Origin: Enhydrobacter sp.
GTDB lineage: Bacteria; Pseudomonadota; Alphaproteobacteria; Reyranellales; Reyranellaceae
Direction: 5' to 3'
Assembly (NCBI GenBank): GCA_025808875.1
Contig: CP075528.1
Location: 3,408,473 to 3,472,472 of the forward strand
Length of the DNA: 64,000 nt
Position 1 is the stretch's first letter, and each line of letters opens with the position of its first letter. The notes beneath the pieces were generated by a model. That model made no database searches and was not told the DNA's origin. It was given only the letters and a program-made list of their open reading frames with translations. A program made the translations under genes and the position numbers. Positions 39,994-48,814 of this stretch are shown in pieces.

Positions 39994-41412
39994 ATGACTG
40001 ACGAACTGATCTGGTCGACGGCCGAGCAGATCTCCCGGCGCTACCGGCGCAAGGAGCTGTCCCCGGTCGAGGTCACTGCCTTCTTCCTCGAACGTGCCCG
40101 GCGGCTGCAGCCGCATCTCAATGCGCTCGTCATCATGGACGCCGAGGCCGCGCAGACGGCGGCGCGCACGGCCGAGGAGCGCTGGCGCAAGGGTTCGCCG
40201 CTGTCGCCCCTCGACGGCGTGCCGACCACGATCAAGGACACCACCAACGTCGCAGGCTGGCCGACGCGCTACGGCAGCCACGCCACCGACGAAACACCGG
40301 CCGCCGAGGACGCGGCCGTCACGCGGCGCCTGCGCGAGGCGGGCATGGTATTCCTCGGCAAGAGTACGACGCCGGAATTCGGCTGGAAGGCGCTGACCGA
40401 CTCGCCCTTGCAGGGCACGACGCGCAGCCCGTGGAACCTCGGGCATTCTCCGGGCGGCTCCTCGGGCGGCGCCTCCTCGCTCACCGCCGCGGGCGTGAAC
40501 CCCTTCAATCACGGCAACGACGGCGGCGGCTCGGTGCGCATCCCGGCGGCCCACACCGGACTGGTCGGGCTGAAGCCTTCCTATGGTCGCATCCCGCAGC
40601 ATCCGGCCGACGCTCCCTTCACCGACGTGATCAGCCAGGGCGTGCTGGCGCGTTCCGTGCTCGACACGGCGATCGCGCTCAACGCCATGGCCGGCCCGGA
40701 TCCGCGCGACTTCCGCTCGTTGCCGGAGGATCCGCGCGACTACACGGTCGGCCTGGAGGACGGTGTGCGCGGCCTGCGCGTCGGGCTCAGTCTCGATCTC
40801 GGCCACGTAACGGCGGACGCTGAGGTGCGCCAGCTGGTGGCCGACGCGGCGCGGCGCTTCGAAGAGCTCGGTGCCCGCGTCGAGGAAGTCGGGCCGCTGT
40901 TCGACCCCTTGCAGCAGACGTTCGAGCCGATCTGGATCGGCGCCTTCGCCACGCGCCTCAGGCAGATACCGACGCAGCTCCACGGCAAGCTCGATCCGGG
41001 CTTCCGTGCCGTGGCCGAGAAGGGCCTGGCGATCACGCTGGCCGACTACGCGCGCGCCTACGAGGCGCGTTCCCGGCTCGCCCGCGAGAGGGCGCTATGG
41101 CACGAAACCTACGATCTGCTGCTGTCGCCGGTCACACCGACGGCGGCACCGACCGCCGACACGCTCTACAACACCGATGCCTTCCCGCGCTGGACCAAGG
41201 GCGCGCCCTACACCTACCCCTTCAACCTGACCGGCCAGCCCGCCGCCTCCATGCCGGCCGGCCTCACCACGGCCGGCCTGCCGGTCGGGCTGCAGATCGT
41301 GGGTCCGCCGCGTGCCGACTTCCTCGTGCTCAAGGCGATGCGCGCCTACGAGAGCACCAGCGGCTGGACGTGGCCCCAGGCGAAGGTCGTGGAGACGCTG
41401 GCGCGGCTCTGA
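39994..41412 (+). CDS. Amidase-signature-family amidase
   Basis: The product has 472 residues. The Ser-cisSer-Lys site is clear: GVPTTIKDTTN supplies Lys, HSPGGSSGGASS the cis-Ser region and GNDGGGSVRIPAA the nucleophile region. It would hydrolyse an amide or act in hydantoin/carbamate breakdown in the cytoplasm. Orientation is divergent from the NIPSNAP gene. A second, different amidase is at 53454-54866. Confidence 0.9.
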   Translation: MTDELIWSTAEQISRRYRRKELSPVEVTAFFLERARRLQPHLNALVIMDAEAAQTAARTAEERWRKGSPLSPLDGVPTTIKDTTNVAGWPTRYGSHATDETPAAEDAAVTRRLREAGMVFLGKSTTPEFGWKALTDSPLQGTTRSPWNLGHSPGGSSGGASSLTAAGVNPFNHGNDGGGSVRIPAAHTGLVGLKPSYGRIPQHPADAPFTDVISQGVLARSVLDTAIALNAMAGPDPRDFRSLPEDPRDYTVGLEDGVRGLRVGLSLDLGHVTADAEVRQLVADAARRFEELGARVEEVGPLFDPLQQTFEPIWIGAFATRLRQIPTQLHGKLDPGFRAVAEKGLAITLADYARAYEARSRLARERALWHETYDLLLSPVTPTAAPTADTLYNTDAFPRWTKGAPYTYPFNLTGQPAASMPAGLTTAGLPVGLQIVGPPRADFLVLKAMRAYESTSGWTWPQAKVVETLARL

Positions 41413-41415
41413 CAG

Positions 41416-41859
41416 TCAGACGCCGATATCCTCGTTCCACAGCCCGGGGCTGGCGGAGATGAAGCGGCGCATCAGGTCGATGCAGGTCTCGTCCTGCAGC
41501 ACCGTGACCTCGACGCCGCGCGAGCGCAGCAGCTCCTCTTCGCCCATGAAGGTGCGGTTCTCGCCGACGATCACCCGGGGGATGCCATAGAGCAGGATGG
41601 CGCCGCTGCACATCGAGCACGGCGACAGGGTCGTGTAGATCGTCGCGCCGCGATAGACCGATGCCGGCTGCCGGCCGGCGTTCTCCAGCGCGTCCATCTC
41701 GCCGTGCAGGATGGCGCTGCCCTTCTGCACGCGCCTGTTGTGGCCGCGACCGACGATCCGGCCCCGGTGCACCAAGACCGAACCGATCGGAATGCCGCCT
41801 TCGGCGAGACCCTGCCGGGCCTCGTCGATGGCCGCCTCCATGAAGGCATCCATGGTCAT
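41416..41859 (-). CDS. Nucleoside/guanine deaminase-family zinc enzyme
   Basis: The product has 147 residues. HGEMDAL and PCSMCSGAI provide the zinc ligands and proton shuttle of the cytidine-deaminase-like fold. GHNRRVQKGSAILHGEMD is close to yeast-type cytosine deaminases and guanine deaminase relatives. It would deaminate a free base or related heterocycle. A Met two codons in is an equally good start. It converges on the amidase. Confidence 0.85.
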   Translation of the reverse strand: MTMDAFMEAAIDEARQGLAEGGIPIGSVLVHRGRIVGRGHNRRVQKGSAILHGEMDALENAGRQPASVYRGATIYTTLSPCSMCSGAILLYGIPRVIVGENRTFMGEEELLRSRGVEVTVLQDETCIDLMRRFISASPGLWNEDIGV

Positions 41860-41866
41860 CTCTCTT

Positions 41867-41901
41867 CATCTTCCTCCCCCGTCATACGGGGGAGGAAGAT
41901 G
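41867..41901. repeat. Intergenic palindrome (16-bp arms)
   Basis: The arms at 41867-41882 and 41886-41901 are exact reverse complements (CATCTTCCTCCCCCGT and its complement) around CAT. It lies between two minus-strand genes and could also terminate transcription of the SDR gene. It is related to those at 34609 and 45002. Confidence 0.75.
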
Positions 41902-41902
41902 A

Positions 41903-42802
41903 TCAATCCAGATCCAGGCCGTTCATCCCGGCGTTCCTGCGTGCCTTCTTGGCGAGTTCACGCAGGATCTTGCCCGCCTGGTAGGGATCGAGGATGGGCT
42001 TGGCCTCCGGCCCCTTGTGCCAGCCCTCGGCGACGGCGAACTGGCCGTTGCCCGCCTGGAAGACGCGGCCGGTGACGTCCTTGCTGTCCTCGCTCACAAG
42101 CCAGGTGGCGACGGGCGCGATCCATTTCGGGCTGCGCGTTTCCTTGTCCTCGTCGGTGTAGACGCGCAGGTCCTCGGTCATGCGCGTGAAGGCGCTCGGC
42201 GAGATCGAATTCACAGTGATGCCGTAGCGGCCAAGCTCGCGGGCGGCGATGACGGTGAAGGCGGCGATGCCCGCCTTGGCGGCGCCGTAGTTGGTCTGGC
42301 CGATGTTGCCGTAGATGCCCGACACCGAGGTGGTGGTGACGATGCGGGCGTCGACCGTGCCGCCCGTCGCCTTGGCCTGGTCGCGCCAGTAGGCGGCGGC
42401 ATGCCGGGCCGGCGCGAAGGTGCCCTTCAGATGCACCTTGATGACGGCGTCCCACTCGTCCTCACTCATGTTCACGAGCATGCGGTCGCGCAGGATGCCG
42501 GCGTTCAGGACGACTGCGTCGAGCTTGCCGAACGTCGCCACTGCCTGGTCGATCATGTGCTTGGCGCCGTTCCAGTCCGAGACGTCGTCGCCGTTGGCCA
42601 CCGCCTCGCCGCCCCTGGCCTTGATCTCGTTGACCACCTGCTGGGCCGGGCCGACGTCGTGGCCCTTGCCGGCGCGGTCGCCGCCGAGGTCGTTCACCAC
42701 CACCTTGGCGCCGTGCTCGGCCAGCATGAGGCAATGCTCGCGCCCCACGCCGCGGGCGCCGCCGGTGACGATCGCCACCCTGCCTTCGCACAATCTTGCC
42801 AT
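41903..42802 (-). CDS. SDR-family oxidoreductase, fatty-acid beta-oxidation (17-beta-HSD4-like) type
   Basis: The product has 299 residues. It shows TGGARGVG, a LNAGILRDRM motif, a TTTSVSG Ser and YGAAKAGI Tyr/Lys. The NDLGGDRAGKGHD insertion after the second strand is typical of the HSD17B4-like SDR group that oxidises 3-hydroxyacyl-CoA. The CAATCTTGC string near 42791-42799 is in its first codons and is considered a chance match to the palindrome family. Confidence 0.85.
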   Translation of the reverse strand: MARLCEGRVAIVTGGARGVGREHCLMLAEHGAKVVVNDLGGDRAGKGHDVGPAQQVVNEIKARGGEAVANGDDVSDWNGAKHMIDQAVATFGKLDAVVLNAGILRDRMLVNMSEDEWDAVIKVHLKGTFAPARHAAAYWRDQAKATGGTVDARIVTTTSVSGIYGNIGQTNYGAAKAGIAAFTVIAARELGRYGITVNSISPSAFTRMTEDLRVYTDEDKETRSPKWIAPVATWLVSEDSKDVTGRVFQAGNGQFAVAEGWHKGPEAKPILDPYQAGKILRELAKKARRNAGMNGLDLD

Positions 42803-42877
42803 TGCTCCCTCCCGTCTTTTGCGTGTCTGGACCCGGTCCCGTTGCGCTAGTCTAGCGGGGCAAAGAGGAGGATCGCC

Positions 42878-44107
42878 ATGGACACCCTGCCGCTGGTCTC
42901 GCCCGAACAGGTCGGCCTTTCCGCAGCGCGGCTCGCGCGCGTGAGCAAATGGATGAAGGGCTGGGTCGACAGCGGGAAACTGCCCGGCGTGACGGTCGCC
43001 GTCATGCGGCGGGGCGAGCTCGCCTTCGCCGAGACCTACGGCAAGGCCGACGTCGAGCGCGGCAAGGCGCAGCGCGCCGACACGATCTTCCGCATCTACT
43101 CGATGACCAAGCCGCTCACCTCGACGGCGATCATGATGCTCTACGAGGAGGGCCGCTTTCAGCTCGACGATCCGATCTCGAAGTTCATCCCGGCATTCGC
43201 CAACCAGCGCGTCTTCACCGGCGGCAGCCGCGGCAAGATGGACCTCGTCCCGGCCGAGCGCGACGTCACGTTCCGCGACCTGCTCACGCATACCTCCGGC
43301 CTGACCTACGGCATGATGGAAGCCAACGCCGTCGACGCGCTCTATCGTCAGAAGGAAGGCGGCGTCGACTTCCAGACCTCGACCGCGACACTCAAGGAAG
43401 TCGTCGAGCGCGCCGCGAGTTTCCCGTTGATCGCCCAGCCCGGCAAGGCATGGAACTACAGCATCTCGACCGATGTGCTGGGCTATCTCGTCGAGGTGAT
43501 CTCGGGCCAGCCGTTCGAGAAGTTCCTGCTCGAGAAAGTGATCAAGCCGCTCGGCATGGTCGACACGGATTTCCACGTGCCGAAGGAGAAGCATGATCGC
43601 CTGGCCGCCAACTATGGCGTCGGTCCCGGTGGCAGGCTCAACCTGATCGACGACCCGACCAAGAGCCGCTACCTCGCTCCGCGCACGGTGAACTCCGGCG
43701 GCGGCGGCCTGGTGTCGACAGCGTCGGACTATCTGCGCTTCTGCAAGTTCATGCTGAACAAGGGAGAGCTGGACGGCGTGCGCCTGCTCGGCCGCAAGAC
43801 GGTCGAGCTCATGACGTCGAACCACCTCAAGGGCGACATGGGCGACATGGGCGCGCCGAAATTTTCCGAATCGACCTATCTCGGCATCGGCTTCGGGCTC
43901 GGCTTCTCGGTGATGCTCGATCCGGCCAAGGCGCAGATTCTGGGCTCGCCCGGCGAATACGCCTGGGGCGGCGCGGCGTCGACCGCCTTCTGGTGCGACC
44001 CGGCCGAGGACATGGCGGTCGTGCTGCTGACCCAGCTCATGCCCTCCTCGACCTACCCGATCCGCCGCGAACTGCGCGTGCTCACCTACCAGGCGGTCGT
44101 CGACTGA
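42878..44107 (+). CDS. Serine hydrolase (class C beta-lactamase/EstB-type esterase)
   Basis: The product has 409 residues without signal peptide. IYSMTKPLTS is the S-x-x-K nucleophile motif, WNYSIST the Y-x-N-type motif and GGAASTAFW the third motif. Cytoplasmic members of this family are mostly esterases acting on small esters. A strong ribosome site (AGAGGAGG) precedes the ATG. It is two bases upstream of the dioxygenase gene, so the two are an operon. Confidence 0.87.
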   Translation: MDTLPLVSPEQVGLSAARLARVSKWMKGWVDSGKLPGVTVAVMRRGELAFAETYGKADVERGKAQRADTIFRIYSMTKPLTSTAIMMLYEEGRFQLDDPISKFIPAFANQRVFTGGSRGKMDLVPAERDVTFRDLLTHTSGLTYGMMEANAVDALYRQKEGGVDFQTSTATLKEVVERAASFPLIAQPGKAWNYSISTDVLGYLVEVISGQPFEKFLLEKVIKPLGMVDTDFHVPKEKHDRLAANYGVGPGGRLNLIDDPTKSRYLAPRTVNSGGGGLVSTASDYLRFCKFMLNKGELDGVRLLGRKTVELMTSNHLKGDMGDMGAPKFSESTYLGIGFGLGFSVMLDPAKAQILGSPGEYAWGGAASTAFWCDPAEDMAVVLLTQLMPSSTYPIRRELRVLTYQAVVD

Positions 44108-44109
44108 CC

Positions 44110-44985
44110 ATGAGGAACACCGGGCCGATCACCGTCCGCAAGCTGCATCCGCTGTTCGGCGCGGAGGTGTCGGGCATCGACATCACGCGACCGCTGTCGG
44201 CACGCGAGTTCGGACCGATCCGGGCGGCGTTCGAGGAGCACTCGGTGCTGCTCTTCCGCGACCAGCCAATGGACGACGACAAGCAGGTGCGGTTCAGCGA
44301 GCTGTTCGGCCCGCTCGAGACGACGTCGAGTTCGAACCCGGCGGCCGGCACCAAGTTCCAGCGCCAGTCCAATCTCGACATCATGACGGGCGAGCCGATC
44401 CCGCCCGACGACATGCGCATGATCTACCAGAAGGCCAACTACTTCTGGCATTCGGACTCGTCGTTCAAACGCATCCCGTCGCTGTGCTCGATCCTGACGG
44501 CGCGCATCTGTCCGCCCGAGGGCGGCAACACGGAGTTCCTCTCCATGCGCGCCGCCTGGAACGCGCTGCCGCCGGCGTTGCAGGCGACCATCCAGCCGCT
44601 GATCGCCGAGCACTCGCTGCAGTATTCGCGCGACCGCGTGCAGAAGGGGATCCTCAACGACAAGACGCTGAAGGAGCTGCCGCCGGTGAAACAGCGGCTC
44701 TTTCAGGACAATCCCGTCAACGGCCGGCGCGCGCTTTATGTCGGGGCCCATGCCGGCTTCATCGTCGACTGGCCGAAGGCGACCGGCGAGGCCCTGCTCT
44801 ACGAATTGACGCAGCGCGCCGACCAGCCCGAGTTCCGGCTGTCGCACGCCTGGCGCGAAGGCGACGTCATCGTCTGGGACAACCGGGCCGTCCTGCACCG
44901 CGCCACCTACTACGACGCCGTCAGGTACAAGCGCTTCATGCAGCGCACCACCATCGGCGGCGACGCGCCGACGGTTGTTCAGTGA
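44110..44985 (+). CDS. TauD/TfdA-family Fe(II)/2-oxoglutarate dioxygenase
   Basis: The product has 291 residues. FWHSDSSF gives the H-x-D iron ligands, VLHRAT the distal His and FMQRTTI the Arg that binds 2-oxoglutarate. The family hydroxylates substrates such as taurine or aryloxyacetates; the substrate here is unknown. The coupled esterase gene suggests successive steps on one compound. Confidence 0.88.
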   Translation: MRNTGPITVRKLHPLFGAEVSGIDITRPLSAREFGPIRAAFEEHSVLLFRDQPMDDDKQVRFSELFGPLETTSSSNPAAGTKFQRQSNLDIMTGEPIPPDDMRMIYQKANYFWHSDSSFKRIPSLCSILTARICPPEGGNTEFLSMRAAWNALPPALQATIQPLIAEHSLQYSRDRVQKGILNDKTLKELPPVKQRLFQDNPVNGRRALYVGAHAGFIVDWPKATGEALLYELTQRADQPEFRLSHAWREGDVIVWDNRAVLHRATYYDAVRYKRFMQRTTIGGDAPTVVQ

Positions 44986-45001
44986 GGCAAACGAGCCTTC
45001 G

Positions 45002-45124
45002 CCTCCCCAGTCTACTGGGGAGGTGTTGCGGTAATCCGCGACGGAGGGGTCATAAGCGTCCGATAGGCGCTCATGACCCCTCCGTCGGCGTATGACGCCG
45101 ACACCTCCCCCGAAGACGGGGGAG
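45002..45124. repeat. Cluster of four intergenic hairpins
   Basis: Four inverted repeats follow one another: 45002-45010/45015-45023 (CCTCCCCAG arms), 45040-45053/45073-45086 (14-bp arms with GGAGGGGTCAT), 45086-45090/45096-45100, and about 45103-45124 (CCTCCCCCG arms). They fill most of the gap between the dioxygenase stop and the MFS start and resemble dispersed REP-like elements of this genome. Confidence 0.7.
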
Positions 45125-45142
45125 GGAGTCCCAACCGACGGA

Positions 45143-46495
45143 ATGCCTCCCGGCCTGCCGCGCGTGCTCGCGGTGACGACGATCACCATCGGCCTCAGCA
45201 TGTCGGTGCTGAGCAACTCGATGACGAACCTGGCGCTGCCTTACATCGCCGACGACCTTCGCATCTCCGCGGAAAGCTCGATCTGGATCGTCAATGCCAG
45301 CCAGATCGCCCTGATGGTGTTCCTGTTGCCGGTGGCGGCGCTGGCCGACATCGTCGGCTATCGCCACGTCTATCGCGCCGGCCTCGCGCTCTTCTGCCTC
45401 GCCTCGCTGGGCTGCGCACTGGCGCCCGATCTCGGCTGGCTGATCGCGGCGCGAACGCTGCAGGGCCTGGGCGGTTCGGCGATCATGGCGGTGCAGCCCG
45501 CGCTGGTTCGCTCGATCTATCCCCGCAACATGCTGGGGCGTGGGTTGGGTTTCAACACGACCGTGGTGGCGACGTCGCTCGCCGCCGGACCGAGCCTCGG
45601 CGCCGCATTGCTCTCCGTTGCCTCGTGGCCGATCCTGTTCGGCGCGTACATCCCGCTCGGCATCGTCTCCTTCATCCTGGCCGGGCGCTACCTGCCACAC
45701 ACCGCGCATGTCAGGCGGCCGTTCGACGTGATTTCCGCCGTGCTGTCGGGCAGCACCTTCGGGCTCCTCATCTTCGGCATCGACGGCATCGCCCACGGCC
45801 ACGCCTGGTGGATCGTCGTCGTCGAGCTGTCCGCCGCGGCCGTGCTCGGCACCCTGTTCGTCCTGCGCCAGGAGACCCTCGCCGATCCCATGATGCCCAT
45901 CGAGGTTTTTCGCCGGCCGATCTTCTCACTGTCGATCAGCGCCTCGAGCTGCACCTTCACCGCGCAAGGGCTCGCCTTCGTCTCGCTTCCGTTCTTCTTC
46001 CACACCGTGCTCGGCCGCGATGCAGCCGACACCGGCATCCTGCTGACTGCCTGGCCGCTGGCCCTGGCAGGCATCGCCCCCATCGCGGGACGCCTCGCCG
46101 ATCGGCACCATGCGGGCCTGCTTGGCGCGATCGGCCTCACCGTCATGACGACAGGGCTTGTGCTGACGGCATTGCTTCCCACCGACCCGTCGACGCTCGA
46201 CATCATGTGGCGGCTGGTCCTGTGCGGCGCGGGCTTCGGCATCTTTGCCTCGCCGAACAACCGCCTGATGATGAACGCGGTGCCGCGCGAGCGCAGCGGC
46301 AGCGCCGGCGGAATCATCGCCACCGCGCGCACGCTCGGCCAGACCATGGGCGCCGCCCTGGTCGCGGTGGTGTTCGGCCTGTTCGATTTCTCCGGCGGCG
46401 GTGCGGCCGATGCGGCGCGAGCGGCATTGTGGCTTGGCGCCTTCTTCGCCGCTATCGCGCTTGTGATTGGCAGCCTGCGGATTCGCCTGCGATAA
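45143..46495 (+). CDS. MFS transporter, DHA2 (drug:H+ antiporter) type
   Basis: The product has 450 residues with about 14 hydrophobic segments. SMTNLALPYIADDL at the first helix, LADIVGYRHVYRAG at the loop 2-3 signature and GLGGSAIMAVQPALVRSIYP are typical of DHA2/EmrB-like exporters. It would extrude toxic small molecules using proton flux. A small lipoprotein gene starts at its stop codon, so the two are coupled. Confidence 0.88.
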   Translation: MPPGLPRVLAVTTITIGLSMSVLSNSMTNLALPYIADDLRISAESSIWIVNASQIALMVFLLPVAALADIVGYRHVYRAGLALFCLASLGCALAPDLGWLIAARTLQGLGGSAIMAVQPALVRSIYPRNMLGRGLGFNTTVVATSLAAGPSLGAALLSVASWPILFGAYIPLGIVSFILAGRYLPHTAHVRRPFDVISAVLSGSTFGLLIFGIDGIAHGHAWWIVVVELSAAAVLGTLFVLRQETLADPMMPIEVFRRPIFSLSISASSCTFTAQGLAFVSLPFFFHTVLGRDAADTGILLTAWPLALAGIAPIAGRLADRHHAGLLGAIGLTVMTTGLVLTALLPTDPSTLDIMWRLVLCGAGFGIFASPNNRLMMNAVPRERSGSAGGIIATARTLGQTMGAALVAVVFGLFDFSGGGAADAARAALWLGAFFAAIALVIGSLRIRLR

Positions 46496-46629
46496 TGTAT
46501 TCCATGTTGATGCGTACCCTGGCCCTGGTCGCGGCACTCACGGCGATGCTCGGCGCCTGCAATACCGGCACGACGACTCTCGAGGACATGCAGCGCAATC
46601 AGCGCATGGCGACCATGCGCGCCGCCTGA
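46495..46629 (+). CDS. Very small lipoprotein coupled to the MFS exporter
   Basis: The product has up to 44 residues (or 39 from the Met codon at 46510). LALVAALTAMLGAC is a lipobox; the mature part is about 20-25 residues ending in MATMRAA. The start overlaps the MFS stop. Function is unknown. Confidence 0.5.
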   Translation: MYSMLMRTLALVAALTAMLGACNTGTTTLEDMQRNQRMATMRAA

Positions 46630-46634
46630 CGCGC

Positions 46635-47582
46635 TCAGGCGTGCATCTCGCGGAACAGCGATGGCGACATGCCGAAGCGCCGTTCGAACGCGGCGCCGAG
46701 TCGTGCCGATGAATTCAGCCCGACCTTTCCGGCAATCGACTTGAGCGACAGGCCCCTGGCGATGAGCGTGCGCGCCGCCTCCAGCCGCAGGCTTTCGACA
46801 AAGTGGGCCGGTGTCTTGCCGGTGGCTTCGCTGAACCTGCGATAGAAGCTGCGCTCGCTCAGCCCGGCACGGGCTGCCAGAACCGGGACATCGAGCGGCC
46901 GGTCGAGGTTGTCCTGCATCCAGTCGATCAGGGTGGCGAACGGCGATGCCGCCTCGCTCTGCGCCATCAGCAGCGGGCTGAACTGCGACTGGTAGCCCGG
47001 TCGGCGCGCATAGAGCACGAAATGGCGCGCGATCAGGTTGGCGAGCGCGGCACCGTGGTCGGCCTCGACGACTGCCAACGCCATGTCGATGCCGGTGGTG
47101 ACGCCGGCCGACGTCCAGACCTTGCCGTCGACGACGTAGAGCGATTGCGCGTCGACCTCGAGCGCGGGAAACCTGTCGGCCAACCTGCTGCAGCTCGCCC
47201 AGTGCGTGGCGACGCGCCTGCCGTCGAGCAGCCCGGCGGCCGCCAGCACGAAGGCACCGGTGCACACCGAACCGTAGCGCCTCGCCTTCGGCGCCACGCG
47301 ACGCAGCCAGGCGAGCACGTCCTCGCGCCGCATCACCACCTTCAGGCCGCGCGAGCCTCCGGCGACCAGCAGCGTATCGGGCTGGCCGCCGATCCTGCGG
47401 CTGCTCAGGGCGACGCCGCAATTCGACGTCACGGCGCCGCCGTCGGGCGACAGGATCTGCACGTCGTAGAGGGGTTGCTGCCGGCCTTCGTTGGCCGCCC
47501 CGAACACGGCGGCCGGCCCCGTGACGTCGAGCAACTGGCAGCCTTCGTAGGCGAGGATGCGAACGCGGTGCGCACGGGTCAT
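46635..47582 (-). CDS. GlxA-type transcriptional regulator (DJ-1/PfpI sensor plus AraC HTH)
   Basis: The product has 315 residues. The N-terminal half is a DJ-1/PfpI fold (YGSVCTGAFVLAAAGLLDGRR with the Cys elbow) and the C-terminal ~100 residues are an AraC/XylS double HTH (LAARAGLSERSFYRRFSEATGKTP, LARGLSLKSIAGKVGLNSSAR-like). It is divergent from a stand-alone DJ-1/PfpI gene 79 bases away, which it probably regulates. Confidence 0.88.
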   Translation of the reverse strand: MTRAHRVRILAYEGCQLLDVTGPAAVFGAANEGRQQPLYDVQILSPDGGAVTSNCGVALSSRRIGGQPDTLLVAGGSRGLKVVMRREDVLAWLRRVAPKARRYGSVCTGAFVLAAAGLLDGRRVATHWASCSRLADRFPALEVDAQSLYVVDGKVWTSAGVTTGIDMALAVVEADHGAALANLIARHFVLYARRPGYQSQFSPLLMAQSEAASPFATLIDWMQDNLDRPLDVPVLAARAGLSERSFYRRFSEATGKTPAHFVESLRLEAARTLIARGLSLKSIAGKVGLNSSARLGAAFERRFGMSPSLFREMHA

Positions 47583-47661
47583 TGGCAGAAATTAGCATTT
47601 CTTTGTCATTCCTGCCAGACGCCGCCAAGGATAGCGTCGCCCGAACAACGGAGAGCCACGC

Positions 47662-48348
47662 ATGTCCGACACGCTCCAGATCGGAATCCTGATCTATCCC
47701 GACGTCACCCAGCTCGATGCCACGGGTCCGGCGCAGTTCCTGGCGCGATTGCCGGGCGCCAAGCTGCACATGATCTGGAAGACGCGCGACCCGGTGCCGA
47801 CCGACGCGGGCTTCTCGATCGTACCGACCACGACCTTCGCCGACTGCCCCAGGCTCGACGTGATCTGCGTGCCGGGCGGCTTCGGCCAGGTCGCCCTGAT
47901 GACCGATCCCGAGACGCTCGCCTTCCTGCGCGAGCAAGGCGAGACCGCACGCTACGTGACGTCGGTCTGCACCGGATCGCTGGTCCTCGGCGCCGCCGGC
48001 CTGCTGAAGGGCTATCGTTCGGCCTGCCACTGGGCGTGGCGCGACCTTCTGACGGACTTCGGCGCGGTTCCGGTCGCCGAGCGGGTGGTGCGCGATCGCA
48101 ACCGCATCTCGGGCGGGGGCGTGACGGCGGGCATCGATTTCGGCCTGACGCTGGCGGCGGAGCTCGCCGGCGAGGACGTCGCCAGGACGCTGCAGCTCAG
48201 CTTCGAGTACGATCCGCAGCCGCCGTTCGATTCGGGCTCGCCGGACAAGGCCGACCCGGCGCTGGTCAAGCGCATGCGCGAACGCCTGGCGCCGATGCTC
48301 GACATCCGTCGCAAGGCCAACCAGGAGGCGGCGGCGCGCCTGAGTTAG
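47662..48348 (+). CDS. DJ-1/PfpI-family protein (isonitrile hydratase/glyoxalase III-like)
   Basis: The product has 228 residues. LIYPDVTQLDATGPAQF and TSVCTGSLVLGAAGLLKGY place the reactive Cys in the nucleophile elbow, as in isonitrile hydratase InhA-type proteins. It is probably induced by the divergent GlxA-type regulator. GGAGAG precedes the ATG. It would handle a small reactive electrophile or isonitrile; this is inference. Confidence 0.85.
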   Translation: MSDTLQIGILIYPDVTQLDATGPAQFLARLPGAKLHMIWKTRDPVPTDAGFSIVPTTTFADCPRLDVICVPGGFGQVALMTDPETLAFLREQGETARYVTSVCTGSLVLGAAGLLKGYRSACHWAWRDLLTDFGAVPVAERVVRDRNRISGGGVTAGIDFGLTLAAELAGEDVARTLQLSFEYDPQPPFDSGSPDKADPALVKRMRERLAPMLDIRRKANQEAAARLS

Positions 48349-48809
48349 GTCAGCGAGATCAGCGCGGCGACGAACAGGCCGCTCGCGGCGATGCACGCCA
48401 GCGTGCGGACCGTGTTCCAGGCCGTCCAGACGCGCCTGTAGCGCGTCCACAGCTCGCCATCGTTCGGCGCGGCACCCAGCGCGTTGTTCAGCGGCACGTT
48501 GAAGACCATGGTCACGCCGATGCAGCCGACGAGATAGGTCAGGGCCGCCGCGAGCAGCCATCGGGCACCCGGCTCGGGCCACAGCATGATCGAGACGAAG
48601 AGCAAGGCGAGGCCGAGGAAGCCGGTCCCGAAGAAGACGACGAAGAAGAGCGGATTCAGGACGGTGACGTTGATCGCGTTCATGGCGGCGGCGCCCTGCG
48701 CCGGCGGCAATCGCCCGAGCGCCGCCATGACGAAGTTGGAAAAGGCGAAGAAGATGCCGCCGACCGTGCCGCTGCCGAGCGCGCCGGCGCAGGCGAGCCA
48801 GAACGCCAC
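48345..48809 (-). CDS. DUF1772 (anthrone oxygenase-like) membrane protein
   Basis: The product has about 154 residues from a GTG at 48809. Four hydrophobic segments are visible, with NVPLNNALG and the WTRYRRVWTAWNTVRTLA segment characteristic of DUF1772 proteins. It starts six bases after the acyl-CoA dehydrogenase gene. Its function in bacteria is not established. Confidence 0.75.
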   Translation of the reverse strand: MAFWLACAGALGSGTVGGIFFAFSNFVMAALGRLPPAQGAAAMNAINVTVLNPLFFVVFFGTGFLGLALLFVSIMLWPEPGARWLLAAALTYLVGCIGVTMVFNVPLNNALGAAPNDGELWTRYRRVWTAWNTVRTLACIAASGLFVAALISLT

Positions 48810-48814
48810 GTGGC

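Noticed and set aside
42791..42799. CAATCTTGC near the start of an SDR gene
   Set aside because: It encodes the first residues of the protein (MARL) and lacks the second half-site G.
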